Assembly: GCA_030432405.1 (NCBI GenBank)
Contig: JAUIHG010000006.1
Location: 1-50,786, forward strand
DNA: 50,786 bases
Source of the DNA: Bacteroidia bacterium
GTDB taxonomy: Bacteria > Bacteroidota > Bacteroidia > Chitinophagales > BACL12
Reading direction: 5' to 3'
Part shown: piece after piece, positions 22,241 to 31,241 of the stretch
Layout: every line of letters starts with the position of its first letter
Position numbering within the stretch: position 1 is the stretch's first letter
Notes under the pieces: generated by a model
What the model was told of the DNA's origin: nothing
Seen by the model: only the letters and a program-made list of their open reading frames with translations
Database searches by the model: none
Position numbers and translations under genes: made by a program

Positions 22241-24103
22241 ATGGGCGTCAAACTCAGCGAGTGGAGACTCAAGATCACCGAGCGGGTCCAGCCAACGCTG
22301 GACCGGCTGCGTGGTGGTGCCGATAAGCTGAGCGAGAAGTTCACGCAGGTGCAGGACCGCATCAACGGCGGCCGGGAGCGCCTCCGGGAGATGGCCTCCG
22401 AGATCCCGGGCGTCGGTCAGGCGTTGGGGCTTCTGTCCAACCCACTGGCGCTTGTTGCTGCAGGAACGGTTGCGCTGGGTGCAGGCCTGGTAGGCTTATC
22501 CAGGTCATCGCAGGAGCTGGAGACCAAGCAGCGGCGTGTGGCCACACTGATCGGCGGTAGTGCCGACCAGGTCGACCGGTTCACGGCATCTGCCCAGGCG
22601 ACCAGCAAGGTCTTTGGCCAGGACTTCGACCAGGTGGTCGTGGCGGCCAACGCGCTGCGCCGCGAGTTCAAGGGCTTGAGTGAAGACGACAGCCTCCAGC
22701 TGGTCCGCCAAGGACTGCAGGCTACGGATGGTCTGCTTGACCTGGCCGAGATCCGCGAGTACTCCAGCCAACTGTCGCGGGCTGGGCTGACCGCCGAGCA
22801 GCTGGTGGCCATCTCGGCCACCGGTGTGCGTGAGGGGATCTTCAGCGACAAGGCTCCAGACACCATCAAGGAGGCAGGGCTGCGGCTGCGGGAGATGACC
22901 TCTGCCACCAACGATGCCCTGGCGGGCATCGGCCTTTCCGGAAGCCGGATCCTCGACGAGCTGGACTCTGGCTCGAAGACCACCTTCCAGGTCATCCAGG
23001 AGGTGTCCGCCGCCCTGGCTTCGGCGGACACCCAGGCCCGGCAGACGGCGATCGCGGATGTGTTCGGCGCTGCCGGCGAAGATGCTGGTGAGCGCTTCGT
23101 TATGTCGCTGGCCTCCGCCAAGCTGGAGCTGGAGGAGATGGTCGACCTCCAGAACCCCATGGTCGCCTTCCAGCAGCGCCGCCTGGAGCTGGAGGAGCGC
23201 ATCCTGGCGACCCAGTCCCGGTTCTCCGACGACCTGACAAGAGGGCGCGAGCAGATGGAGCTGCTGCGCCTGCAGGCGATGGGGGTCTTCTTTGAGGCCT
23301 TCGCCTGGCTGCTGGACCATGGCCGTGAGATCCTGACCATCCTCGGTTCGATTGCTGCTGTCTACCTGGCTGTCAATGGCGCGTCGCTGGCCATGGCCGC
23401 GGCTACCAAGATCGCCACCGCCGCGCAGTGGCTGCTCAACGCAGCGATGACCGCCAACCCGCTGGGCATCGTCATCGTGCTCATCGGTGGCCTGGTTGCT
23501 GCGCTGGCCATTGCTGCACAACGCTCCGACCAGTTCCGAGGCTTCCTGTTCGGGCTCTGGGAGGCCTTCAAGCAGGTGTTCGTGGGCATTGGCAAGCTGG
23601 CCAAGGACGTCATCGGCAACCTGGCCACACTGCTCAACCCCGCCAACCTGTTCAACCCCGGGAAGGTCAAGGAGGCCATCGGCGGCATTGCCTCGGCCAT
23701 CGGTGACTACGGTAAGTCCATCGGCCAGAAGTATTCTGAGGGCGTTGCCAAAGGTGTCGAATTCGACACCTCTCAAGGTTTCCTGGGCAAGGTGCTGGGT
23801 GGTGCCAATCCGCTTGCAGGCGGCGCTCGTGATCGTTTGGCTGGCCCACCGGCTCCCGCAGGGGCAGCCATGGGTGGCGGGGCCGGTGGAGCCGCCGACG
23901 ATCCTGAGCTGAAGGCGGGCATTGCTGGCGTGTCCGGAGGTGGGCCCGAGGTCCGCAACGTGACCGTGCACTTCCAAAGCCTGATCGAGAACTACAACAG
24001 CCGCGTCTCTCCTGGAGGTGATCCGGTGGATGAAGAGCGCAGCCTCATCGAGCTGCTCATCCGCGTGATCCGCGGCAGCGAATTGGCGTTGGCCAACGAA
24101 TGA
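22241..24103 (+). CDS. tail tape measure protein
   Basis: A 620-aa protein after the tail chaperone. The N-terminal part is helical with coiled-coil (TLDRLRGGADKLSEKFTQVQ), and the middle (about residues 75-290) holds regular heptads. Residues 365-430 are a hydrophobic membrane-like region (ILTILGSIAAVYLAV, LGIVIVLIGGLVAALAIAA), typical for the part that enters the host membrane. The C-terminus is Gly/Ala-rich then charged. The length fits a short contractile tail. It sets tail length. Confidence 0.85.
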   Translation: MGVKLSEWRLKITERVQPTLDRLRGGADKLSEKFTQVQDRINGGRERLREMASEIPGVGQALGLLSNPLALVAAGTVALGAGLVGLSRSSQELETKQRRVATLIGGSADQVDRFTASAQATSKVFGQDFDQVVVAANALRREFKGLSEDDSLQLVRQGLQATDGLLDLAEIREYSSQLSRAGLTAEQLVAISATGVREGIFSDKAPDTIKEAGLRLREMTSATNDALAGIGLSGSRILDELDSGSKTTFQVIQEVSAALASADTQARQTAIADVFGAAGEDAGERFVMSLASAKLELEEMVDLQNPMVAFQQRRLELEERILATQSRFSDDLTRGREQMELLRLQAMGVFFEAFAWLLDHGREILTILGSIAAVYLAVNGASLAMAAATKIATAAQWLLNAAMTANPLGIVIVLIGGLVAALAIAAQRSDQFRGFLFGLWEAFKQVFVGIGKLAKDVIGNLATLLNPANLFNPGKVKEAIGGIASAIGDYGKSIGQKYSEGVAKGVEFDTSQGFLGKVLGGANPLAGGARDRLAGPPAPAGAAMGGGAGGAADDPELKAGIAGVSGGGPEVRNVTVHFQSLIENYNSRVSPGGDPVDEERSLIELLIRVIRGSELALANE

Positions 24104-24106
24104 CCC

Positions 24107-24673
24107 ATGGCAACCTTCAACATTGAGGACCTCTACCGCCAGGCATTCGGCCACGTTGCCTACCCGCCGTTTCGGCCGGACCGTCGCCCCTTTGAGGTGA
24201 ACGTGCCAGGCGACGGTACGCCACCTTCCAACCAGCTGGACCCCTCCCAGGAGTTCAGCTATCTGGGCACACCCTTGATCTTCCCCGTTGAGTTGGGCGG
24301 TGTGCGGTTGCCCAACGAGCCGCTGGTCTCCGTCCGTGGTGGCAAGAAGGTCATCCGAACACCCATCGATGGGCGCAAGGGCACCTTCAAGGAGGAGTAC
24401 AGCCTCCAGGACTACGAGGTCACCATTGCTGGCATCGCCATCGACGAAGAGAACCCGGACCAATACCCCTTCGACCAGGTCCGCGCCATCCGTGAGGTCT
24501 GTGAACGGCCCGGTTCCGTGGAGGTGGTCTGTGACCTACTCACCCTGTTCGGCATTGACCGGCTGGCCATCGAGCCCTTTGAGTTCCCGGCAGACGTGGG
24601 CATGGGGGCATCGCAGCGCTACTTCATCCGCGCATATTCCGACAACGAATTCGAGCTGGAGCTGAACCGATGA
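24107..24673 (+). CDS. baseplate-proximal structural protein at the Mu N (gp43) position
   Basis: A 188-aa protein, not firmly recognised. It has SYLGTPLIFPVELGGVRLPNEPLVSVRGGKKVIRTP (50-85, beta-rich), then KGTFKEEYSLQDYEVTIAGIAIDEE (90-115) and FGIDRLAIEPFEFPADVG. Proteins of this look are found after the tape measure in Mu-like phages of Bacteroidota. Its stop overlaps the hub gene start. Role likely at the baseplate hub or DNA-circularisation position. Confidence 0.55.
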   Translation: MATFNIEDLYRQAFGHVAYPPFRPDRRPFEVNVPGDGTPPSNQLDPSQEFSYLGTPLIFPVELGGVRLPNEPLVSVRGGKKVIRTPIDGRKGTFKEEYSLQDYEVTIAGIAIDEENPDQYPFDQVRAIREVCERPGSVEVVCDLLTLFGIDRLAIEPFEFPADVGMGASQRYFIRAYSDNEFELELNR

Positions 24674-25599
24674 AGGTGATGGGATCCCATATCACCATCG
24701 GCTCCATCGAGCTGAGCTATTGCCACCGGGTGAAGGTGACCAGCTCCTGGAAGACGCTGACCGACACCGCATCGGTTTGGCTGCCCAACCTGCGCTCCAC
24801 CCTCCAGGAGGGCATCCGCTCCGGCGATGCGGTGACCATCCAGTTGGGGTACGATGGCGAGTTGCGCACGGAGTTCCAGGGCTTCGTGGCTGAGGTGGTG
24901 CCCACCAAGCCCTTTGAGGTGCGCTGCGAGGACGCCATGTGGCAGCTCAAGCAGCAGCAGGTCAATCAGTCCTGGGCATCCACCACCTTGGAGGTGGTGC
25001 TTCGCTACTTGGTCGGTGCGTCGGCCTCGATCGACGTGCCGACGATCGAGCTGAAGCCCTTCCGCCTGGTGAACACCACCGTCTACGGAGCGCTGCAGAA
25101 GATCAAGGACGAGTATGGCCTGGCAGTCTACTACCGCGATGGCGTGTTGCGCTGTACGCTGCCCTATGTCGAACCATCGGCCACCCAACTGGCCTACGAC
25201 TTCCAGTTCAACGCCCTGCAGGAGGGCCTGGTCTTCCGCCGCGCCGACCAGGTTAAGGTCCGCATCCGGGCCATTGGGGTTCGGCCGGACAATACCCGTA
25301 TCACCGTCGAGGTAGGCGATACGGACGGCGAGCTGCACACCCTGCACTACTACGACAAGACCGAAGCCGAGCTGCGGGATCTCGCCTCCAGGAAGCTGGA
25401 CACGCTGCGCTTCGACGGCTACCGCGGCTCCTTCAAGGCCTTCGGCCAGCCGTTGGTGCGCCACAGCGACACCGCCCAGCTGAGCGATGAGCGCTACCCG
25501 GAACGTGCGGGCAGCTTCGCCATCGACTCGGTGACCACCGAATACGGACCATCCGGTTTCCGCCGCAAGGTGGAGCTGGGCAAATCGCTTGCCGCATGA
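24670..25599 (+). CDS. tail hub protein (Mu gp44/gpD-like)
   Basis: A 309-aa protein. ASVWLPNLRSTLQEGIRSGDAVTIQLGYDGEL and FQGFVAEVVPTKPFEVRCEDAMWQLKQ (to ~95) form the hub beta domains. YGALQKIKDEYGLAVYYRDGVLRCTLPYV is a typical middle domain, and KLDTLRFDGYRGSFKAFGQPLVRHSD comes near the end. This matches gp27/gpD-type hub proteins, on which the spike sits. The start at 24670 overlaps the upstream stop; a second ATG at 24679 would also be possible. Confidence 0.75.
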   Translation: MKVMGSHITIGSIELSYCHRVKVTSSWKTLTDTASVWLPNLRSTLQEGIRSGDAVTIQLGYDGELRTEFQGFVAEVVPTKPFEVRCEDAMWQLKQQQVNQSWASTTLEVVLRYLVGASASIDVPTIELKPFRLVNTTVYGALQKIKDEYGLAVYYRDGVLRCTLPYVEPSATQLAYDFQFNALQEGLVFRRADQVKVRIRAIGVRPDNTRITVEVGDTDGELHTLHYYDKTEAELRDLASRKLDTLRFDGYRGSFKAFGQPLVRHSDTAQLSDERYPERAGSFAIDSVTTEYGPSGFRRKVELGKSLAA

Positions 25600-26165
25600 G
25601 TCCGGAGCAAGCACACCAGGAGCTGATGCGGGCCATGCGCAGGGCCATGCCCGAGTACCTGATCACGGGCACCGTGGATGAGGTCACCGAGAAGTATACC
25701 TGCACGGTCACCCCGGACGATGGCCAGGCCAAGCTCTACGGCTGCCGACTGCGGGCATCGATCGACGAAAGCGAGCTGGGCATCATCCCCATCCCCGTGA
25801 AGGGATCCGGAGTGACGGTGGGCATGGTCCGGGGCAACGATGCCCAGCCCGTGGTGCTCCAGTGCTCGGATGTTGAACGGGTCATTATAGCCTGTTCAGG
25901 GGGTGCTAAGGTGGAGGTGAACGCGGACGGCACCATCGTGCTGAACGGCGGCAGCCTCGGTGGGCTGGTGAAAATCAATACCCTGGTCACCAATCTGAAC
26001 CGCAACGTGGCCATGCTCTCCGCCATCAAGTCCACCTTCAGCGGTTGGACACCCATCTCCATGGACGGTGGTGCAGCGCTGAAGACGGCCATGAACCTGG
26101 CTCTGTCCGGCAAGAACCCTGGCGACTTCTCTGGCATCGAAAACACCAACGTGACCCATGGCTGA
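25596..26165 (+). CDS. baseplate spike protein (Mu gp45/gpV-like)
   Basis: A 189-aa protein. TGTVDEVTEKYTCTVTPDD, IDESELGIIPIPVKGSGVTVGMVRGNDAQPVVLQCSDVERV (52-92) is an OB-like domain of gpV spikes, followed by a short beta repeat (VEVNADGTIVLNGGSLGGL). The C-terminal SAIKSTFSGWTP part continues with helices. No metal-binding His-x-His tip is visible at the C-terminus. It would pierce the outer membrane. Confidence 0.65.
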   Translation: MSPEQAHQELMRAMRRAMPEYLITGTVDEVTEKYTCTVTPDDGQAKLYGCRLRASIDESELGIIPIPVKGSGVTVGMVRGNDAQPVVLQCSDVERVIIACSGGAKVEVNADGTIVLNGGSLGGLVKINTLVTNLNRNVAMLSAIKSTFSGWTPISMDGGAALKTAMNLALSGKNPGDFSGIENTNVTHG

Positions 26166-26457
26166 TGTCTTCGACTTCCTGGAAGGAGCCGATGGCGACC
26201 TGGCCATCAAGGGCGGGGATCTGGCCTTCGGCGAATCCACCCTGCAGCACCAGCGCGACCTGCTCGTGGCGGTGCCTGGTGAGTTCAAGCAAACCCCATG
26301 GATTGGCGTGGGCCTGAAGACCAGCCTGCTGGACGAAGAGAGCCCGGCCAGCCTGCGCCAGCGCATCCAGCGCAACATGGAGCGCGACGGCATGCGCATT
26401 GGCCGCCTGCGAATCCTGGACCGCTACACCATCGACCTGCAAGCCACCTATGCCTAA
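26158..26457 (+). CDS. baseplate wedge protein (gp25/gpW-like)
   Basis: A 99-aa protein with the usual order for gp25-like wedges: GDLAIKGGDLAFGESTLQHQRDLLVAVPGEF (13-43, the short strand then helix 'Q....L....GE'), GLKTSLLDEESPASLRQRIQRNMERDGMRI and a final RLRILDRYTIDL. It links baseplate and sheath initiation. Overlaps both neighbours. Confidence 0.68.
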   Translation: MADVFDFLEGADGDLAIKGGDLAFGESTLQHQRDLLVAVPGEFKQTPWIGVGLKTSLLDEESPASLRQRIQRNMERDGMRIGRLRILDRYTIDLQATYA

Positions 26458-26734
26458 CCGCGTGACCATACGGGAGGGCCAGTCGATCTGGGATGTGGCG
26501 CTGCAGGAGTTCGGCACCATCGAGCCGGCACGGGCGATCCTGGCCTTGAACGGCTACGTGATCGGCCAGGATATCCCTGTAGGCACGCTGTTGGATCTGC
26601 CGCCTGTCGACGGATCTGACGAGCGCGTCCAGCTGGTCAAGGCGCTGGGCGTGGAGCCGGCCACTGGCGACCTGTCCCTTTCCCCATCACCGACTGGAGC
26701 GTTCAGCTCTGGTTTCTCAACCGGCTTCGCATGA
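26450..26734 (+). CDS. LysM-domain tail protein (gpX-like)
   Basis: A 94-aa protein. Residues 4-50 are a LysM fold: VTIREGQSIWDVALQEFGTI, then ARAILALNGYVIGQDIPVGTLLDLP. LysM proteins such as gpX and gp53 clamp baseplate hubs in contractile tails. The C-terminal 40 residues are flexible (SPSPTGAFSSGF). The start at 26450 overlaps the previous stop. Confidence 0.68.
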   Translation: MPNRVTIREGQSIWDVALQEFGTIEPARAILALNGYVIGQDIPVGTLLDLPPVDGSDERVQLVKALGVEPATGDLSLSPSPTGAFSSGFSTGFA

Positions 26735-27084
26735 GCGTCCTGAACCGTGCTGCACTCCAGGCCAAGATCAACAGCCTGATCAACGACAACGAGTCGGAGG
26801 AGATTACACCTGCCCGCATGCGGGAGATCCTGGGCGACATCGTGGACAGCTGCTTCAACCGGCAGTCCGACGACTCGGACGAGATCACCCAGGGCGACAC
26901 CAACCTGTTCTTCGGTGGCCGCATTCCAGCCGGCACCTACATCGTCTTCAAGGGCACCGGCAATACGGCACCCACGGACGAGGAAAATGACTTCCGCCTC
27001 GGCGTGCGTTCCGGCCGCATCGGCATCCAATACCACACCGGTTCGGCCTGGGAGGTCGACAACCCCATCTTTCAACTCCCCTGA
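26731..27084 (+). CDS. hypothetical tail-region protein
   Basis: A 117-aa protein. The N-terminal half (AALQAKINSLINDNESEEITPARMREILGDIVDSCF) is helical and recurs in fibre- or baseplate-associated proteins of Bacteroidota phages. The C-terminal half is beta (RIPAGTYIVFKGTGNTAP, RIGIQYHTGSAWEVD). It may adapt fibres to the baseplate. It ends one base before the ATG of the secreted fibre-like gene. Confidence 0.55.
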   Translation: MSVLNRAALQAKINSLINDNESEEITPARMREILGDIVDSCFNRQSDDSDEITQGDTNLFFGGRIPAGTYIVFKGTGNTAPTDEENDFRLGVRSGRIGIQYHTGSAWEVDNPIFQLP

Positions 27085-27085
27085 C

Positions 27086-28600
27086 ATGCGCACCCTACTC
27101 ACCGCCATCCTGTTGGCGGCCACTACCATGGCCGATGCTCAGCCACTTGCTGGGTCCTTCCAGCGCTTCAGTTTCCCATCTCCGACCAACGCAGGGGCAC
27201 GGTGGGAGAACCGCGACACGACCGGTCGCATCGGCTTCTGGGGGCTGTTGCCTACAGCCGATGGCGACACGATCGCCATGTTCACTTCGCGCTCTCGGGC
27301 AGACATCTTCACCTCACAACCGCTGTACATCAACGGCACCTTGTGGCCCCCCTCCGGAGGCGGCAGCTCAGTGTGGGAGCTGTCCGGATCCAAGGCCTAC
27401 TACGATGGTGGGTTCGTCGGCATCGGCATTGACAACCCGCCTTCGCCCTTGAGCGTCCAGACGCAGGACAACGACCAGAACACCTCTGGCGTGCTGATCC
27501 GCAACCTTGCCGGCACCTTCTCGCTGGACTTCCGCAACGACCGCTTTCTGGCGCTCTCTGGCTTGCAGCCTGAGTACATCCTGGATGCCTCTACTGGGGA
27601 TCCGACTGGTGCTGCGATCACCTTCAAGCGATCCGGGCTGTCTCGCGGCCAGATCATCCAGTACACCGACGGCCTTCAGATCTCTACGCTCGGCACGGGC
27701 ATTCTGACCCTGGCCGCCCCTACGGCCCAGATCCAGAACGGCAACCTGCAGGTGACCAACACGGTCTCCGGACTGGACCTGTTCGGTGTGCGCTCGGTCG
27801 ACCGGCGTGTGTTCGTTGGCCCGGTGCCGCAGGGCGAGACCAGCTTCGGCGTTCAGAACTCCGCACCGAGCCACCGGGTGGGCATCTTCGCCCGATTGAA
27901 CGGCACCTATGCTACGCCTTCGGTCCTGGGTAGCCAAGACATGATCGGCGTGCTGGTGGAGAACAATAGCCTGGCCAACCCAGGCAAGGCCAACGTCGGC
28001 TTGAGTGCGATCGTGGGCAACACGGGGGCCAATGGCACTGCCGTTCCCTTGCGGCTTTATGATGGCGTCAACCGAACGGGCCAGTGGCTGCGCAACAGCG
28101 ACAACCAGGGCAACCATACCTGGTACGTCCGCACCCGTGGTCAGTACGCCACCCTTGTCAACAACACGCCTTCGGGTCGCTTTAGCCTCACCACGGCCGG
28201 TGCAGGCACATACGTGGCCTTCCTGGACAGCGCCGGTGCTGGAGACTTTGACGTGGGCGCTGAGGACTTGGTAGGTTTCACGCACGATGGCTCGGGCATG
28301 CTCACCTACACAGCACCGAGCGGGTGGGCCAACCAGCGCCACCTGTGCACGGCCGACCTGGTCATCTCCGTGGGTGCCAACGGGACCTTCGACTTCGGGG
28401 TGCGGGTGTCCGGCACCATCAACAACCGAACGCGGATGGTGAAGACCATCGCCACCGGTGATGGTGCGCAACCCATGCGCACCAGCTTCATCGTGCCGCT
28501 GTCCAGCAGCACCACCCTGGAGCCCGTCATTTCCGCCACCTCTGCATCGCGGCCGATCAACGTGTCGGCCTTCAAAATGATCTGCACATGCATCGAATGA
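27086..28600 (+). CDS. fibre-like repeat protein with Sec signal peptide
   Basis: A 504-aa protein. The first 19 residues are a signal peptide (RTLLTAILLAAT, cleavage near ADAQ). The mature part is glycine/asparagine/threonine-rich and beta-repetitive (GFVGIGIDNPPSPLSVQTQDN, ILTLAAPTAQIQNGNLQVTN), like tail fibres or head-spike repeats of Bacteroidota phages. The C-terminal ~130 residues (about 375-504) resemble a receptor-binding or globular tip (AGTYVAFLDSAGAG, FIVPLSSSTTLEP). A signal peptide is unusual for a virion protein made in the cytoplasm. It may be exported as a lysogenic surface factor. Confidence 0.65.
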   Translation: MRTLLTAILLAATTMADAQPLAGSFQRFSFPSPTNAGARWENRDTTGRIGFWGLLPTADGDTIAMFTSRSRADIFTSQPLYINGTLWPPSGGGSSVWELSGSKAYYDGGFVGIGIDNPPSPLSVQTQDNDQNTSGVLIRNLAGTFSLDFRNDRFLALSGLQPEYILDASTGDPTGAAITFKRSGLSRGQIIQYTDGLQISTLGTGILTLAAPTAQIQNGNLQVTNTVSGLDLFGVRSVDRRVFVGPVPQGETSFGVQNSAPSHRVGIFARLNGTYATPSVLGSQDMIGVLVENNSLANPGKANVGLSAIVGNTGANGTAVPLRLYDGVNRTGQWLRNSDNQGNHTWYVRTRGQYATLVNNTPSGRFSLTTAGAGTYVAFLDSAGAGDFDVGAEDLVGFTHDGSGMLTYTAPSGWANQRHLCTADLVISVGANGTFDFGVRVSGTINNRTRMVKTIATGDGAQPMRTSFIVPLSSSTTLEPVISATSASRPINVSAFKMICTCIE

Positions 28601-29640
28601 TCGCCATGCTGCTGGCCATCGTCCCCATGGTGGCCGCAGCACAGAACTATGCCGGCCTGCCCTGCGTGTCTGAGAAGGCCACCATGGGAGACCGGTTGTC
28701 GGTGACCAACCCGACGCTCCTGGAGCGCACTTACACCTACGCGCCACCACGTCAGAATGCCGATGGCTTCAACCAGGAGCTGTTCCTGGTCACGGTAACG
28801 GATCCGGACCCCGTTCGCAAGGCGGCCAACGACAAGGAGGCAACCTGGGTGCTGCTCCATGGCGGAGGCTACCGTGGAGGCAGTGTCTATGGGCAGGACT
28901 GGGCCCATGTAGCCATGAACGTACTGGTGCCACTCGGATACGATGTGGCCTTGGTGGAGTACCGCACCGGTTGGGTGGTCTGCGATCTGGACACGCCAAC
29001 CATTGCCGACTTCTGTGCCTCGGACAGCAACAAATTCAGGTTGGCCGTGGAGATGGCCACCCGTGACGGGAGAGATGCCATCCGCTATCTGAAGCGCAAC
29101 GCTGCTGATCTGGGGATTGCCGACAGCTTCTACGTTGCCGGTTCCTCTGCAGGCGGCAGCATGGCCACCTACATGTCGCTGCTCAACGCGCCCTTTGCCG
29201 ACTCGATGGGCATCCACGGAGGGTACCTGGGCTATGGCGGCTACGGCTTTGATCGCATCGAGCACCTGGATGCACGCTACCTGCTCTCCCACAATCCCAA
29301 TGATCCGATCGCCCCGTGGAAGGATGGCCGGTTGTACCGCTGCTCGACTATGACCCGCAACATCGGCTACCGCAGCCTCTACGACAGCCTCGTGGCGCTG
29401 GGCCAACAGACCGCGTTGGTCTCTGCCTGCAAGGGTGGCCACGGGCTCTCGCTGGGTCAAAACTTCGGGGAGCTGACCATGTGGGACACGCTCTTCGTTG
29501 GCCAGACGGGCATCCTCACCGACTTCCTGCCGAAGGCCTGGGCGGGCACCTATGGCCAGCAGCGCCTGGTGTACCCCAACGTGGCCGCCACCGAACCAAC
29601 CATCGGGGGCACCTGCCCCTGCGAACCCACTTGTCCATGA
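28588..29640 (+). CDS. secreted alpha/beta-hydrolase esterase (HSL-like)
   Basis: A 350-aa protein starting with a signal peptide ending VAAAQ (residue 19). HGGGYRGG (91-98) is the HGGG oxyanion hole, GSSAGG (185-190) holds nucleophile S187, NPND offers D239 and KGGHGLS offers H285, completing a catalytic triad. These are the marks of hormone-sensitive-lipase-like carboxylesterases and deacetylases. The Cys-rich end (CPCEPTCP) is odd. The start is either 28588 or the in-frame ATG at 28597, which overlaps the fibre stop (ATGA). Its cluster position suggests action on host surface acyl groups during infection or lysogeny. Confidence 0.72.
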   Translation: MHRMIAMLLAIVPMVAAAQNYAGLPCVSEKATMGDRLSVTNPTLLERTYTYAPPRQNADGFNQELFLVTVTDPDPVRKAANDKEATWVLLHGGGYRGGSVYGQDWAHVAMNVLVPLGYDVALVEYRTGWVVCDLDTPTIADFCASDSNKFRLAVEMATRDGRDAIRYLKRNAADLGIADSFYVAGSSAGGSMATYMSLLNAPFADSMGIHGGYLGYGGYGFDRIEHLDARYLLSHNPNDPIAPWKDGRLYRCSTMTRNIGYRSLYDSLVALGQQTALVSACKGGHGLSLGQNFGELTMWDTLFVGQTGILTDFLPKAWAGTYGQQRLVYPNVAATEPTIGGTCPCEPTCP

Positions 29641-29897
29641 GCACCTCAAGCCGCCGCAAACGATTCCTGGACGAGCCCAATGGCGACCGCAGCTGGACGC
29701 GCCTGCAGGGCCTCATGCTCACCATTATGGCCATGGTCGTGACGCTGTTCGCCTACGTGGCAGCGCCCATCCTAGGCGTTGACAACGACCCGGCAGTGGT
29801 GTGGGTCATTGGTGTGCTTCTGGGCTATGCGGTGATGGGCAAAACCTTCGGCAAGTACCTCGAAAAGCCACCTACCGATGGCCAGGACAATCACTGA
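29637..29897 (+). CDS. small two-span membrane protein
   Basis: An 86-aa protein. A basic start (SSRRKRF), two likely spans at about 27-46 and 54-70 (LTIMAMVVTLFAYVAAPIL, VWVIGVLLGYAVMG) and a charged tail. It overlaps the esterase stop (ATGA) and the next gene start. Its topology would suit a second holin or an exclusion factor; no family is recognised. Confidence 0.55.
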   Translation: MSTSSRRKRFLDEPNGDRSWTRLQGLMLTIMAMVVTLFAYVAAPILGVDNDPAVVWVIGVLLGYAVMGKTFGKYLEKPPTDGQDNH

Positions 29898-30756
29898 GAT
29901 CTATGATGCCATGGCCGCTGAGATGGCCACCCTGCCCAGCCTCACTGGGCTGGCTCCGTCGGTCGATACCGCCCAGCAGCTCCTCGATGACGTTGGCAGC
30001 CCATCCCGGGTTGCCCGCTGGCGCTTGATGCTATGGGTCTGTGCCTTCGGGATCTGGGTACACGAGCAGCTCTTCGATGACCATACCGCGGAGATCGAAG
30101 CCTTGATCGCTGCCAAGATCCCAGGCACAGTCCGCTGGTATGCCGACCTGGCCAAGCAGTTCCAGTTCGGCGACGACCTGGTCTGGGACGGGTCCAAGTA
30201 TGTGTACCCGACCGACGACCCAGCAGCACGGATTGTCAAGCGGGCCGCGGCCATAGAGGAGACGGGCACGCTGGTGACGGTCATCAAGGTGGCGCGCCTG
30301 GATGGCGATGGGCTGCCTACCCCGCTGTCTGCTGCCCAGTACGATGCCTTTGTTGCCTACCTGGACCAGGTCAAGGTCGCCGGCACCTACACAACCGTGC
30401 TCAACCTTCCCGCCGACCGGCTGCGGATCCAGTACACGGTCTATTATGACCCGCTGGTCCTGGACGACAGTGGAGGCCTGCTCTCCGATGCTGCCGTGCG
30501 CCCGGTCGACGAAGCCATCACCGCCTACATCCAAGAGTTGCCCTTCAACGGCACGCTGAGCTTGGCAGCATTGACCGACAAGGTTCAGGCCGCCCAGGGT
30601 GTCCTGGATCCCGTGCTGAGCCTCGCTGAGGCCACCTACGGCACCCTCCCGTACTCAATGATCGTCGATCGGTATGTGGCCCGTGCCGGGCACATGACCA
30701 TCGATCCGGCCTACCCACTGGAGACCGAGATCACATACATCCCGCTTTCGGCATGA
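29878..30756 (+). CDS. baseplate J-like protein (Mu gp47-like)
   Basis: A 292-aa protein. The N-terminal helices (ITEIYDAMAAEMATLPSLTG) and the middle FDDHTAEIEALIAAKIPGTVRWYADLAKQFQFGDDLVW are typical for Bacteroidota phage baseplate proteins; the middle strands (RLRIQYTVYYDPLVLDDSG) and the helix AAVRPVDEAITAYIQELPFNGTL follow the J/gp6 pattern. It sits before an I-like gene and the fibre gene, as in Mu (47, 48, S). It forms the wedge ring of the baseplate. Confidence 0.65.
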   Translation: MARTITEIYDAMAAEMATLPSLTGLAPSVDTAQQLLDDVGSPSRVARWRLMLWVCAFGIWVHEQLFDDHTAEIEALIAAKIPGTVRWYADLAKQFQFGDDLVWDGSKYVYPTDDPAARIVKRAAAIEETGTLVTVIKVARLDGDGLPTPLSAAQYDAFVAYLDQVKVAGTYTTVLNLPADRLRIQYTVYYDPLVLDDSGGLLSDAAVRPVDEAITAYIQELPFNGTLSLAALTDKVQAAQGVLDPVLSLAEATYGTLPYSMIVDRYVARAGHMTIDPAYPLETEITYIPLSA

Positions 30757-31241
30757 GCCTTCTGAACTGGGACCAGCTCCTGCGTCAGGCACTGCCGACG
30801 TTCAAGCGCAAGCCGCGCTACCTGGACTTCGTGCGTGCGCTCACCTGGCCACTGCGGGCGCTTAATGCCCTGTTCAACACCTTCCGCAACCGCACCCGAT
30901 ACCAGCTGCTGTTCACCGGCCAGACCATCTACCTGGAGCACTACCTCAACGACCTCTACGATCCCACCGACCGGCTGATTTTCATTGAGAACCTGGAGCG
31001 CGACTTCGTCTACCTCTACAACGTCTCCGAAGGTGTGGTGCCTCCGGAATACCTGTTCAACCTTGGTGAGGTGGACGCTCTGCCGCTCTACCTCAAGAAC
31101 CTCGCTGAGATCGACCTGGAGGACAGCTTCATCGTCTGGGTGCCGGTAGGCATCAGCTACGGCGAGGTGGTCATGCGAGCACAGATCGACCAGTACCGCG
31201 CCAGTGGCCGCAGCTACTCCATACAGACCTACGTCCCATGA
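30753..31241 (+). CDS. tail protein I-like (Mu gp48-like) baseplate protein, tentative
   Basis: A 162-aa protein overlapping the J-like stop by 4 bases. LDFVRALTWPLRALNALFNTFRNRTRYQLLFTGQTIYLEHYLNDLYDPTDRLIFIEN fits the helical I-type adaptor between baseplate and fibre, and the remaining part is beta. Gene order (J, then I, then fibre) supports it more than sequence does. Confidence 0.55.
   Translation: MSLLNWDQLLRQALPTFKRKPRYLDFVRALTWPLRALNALFNTFRNRTRYQLLFTGQTIYLEHYLNDLYDPTDRLIFIENLERDFVYLYNVSEGVVPPEYLFNLGEVDALPLYLKNLAEIDLEDSFIVWVPVGISYGEVVMRAQIDQYRASGRSYSIQTYVP

Noticed and set aside
22505-24463. 652-codon minus-strand frame opposite the tape measure
   Set aside because: Antisense to the tape measure gene, with no motif and no regulatory context.
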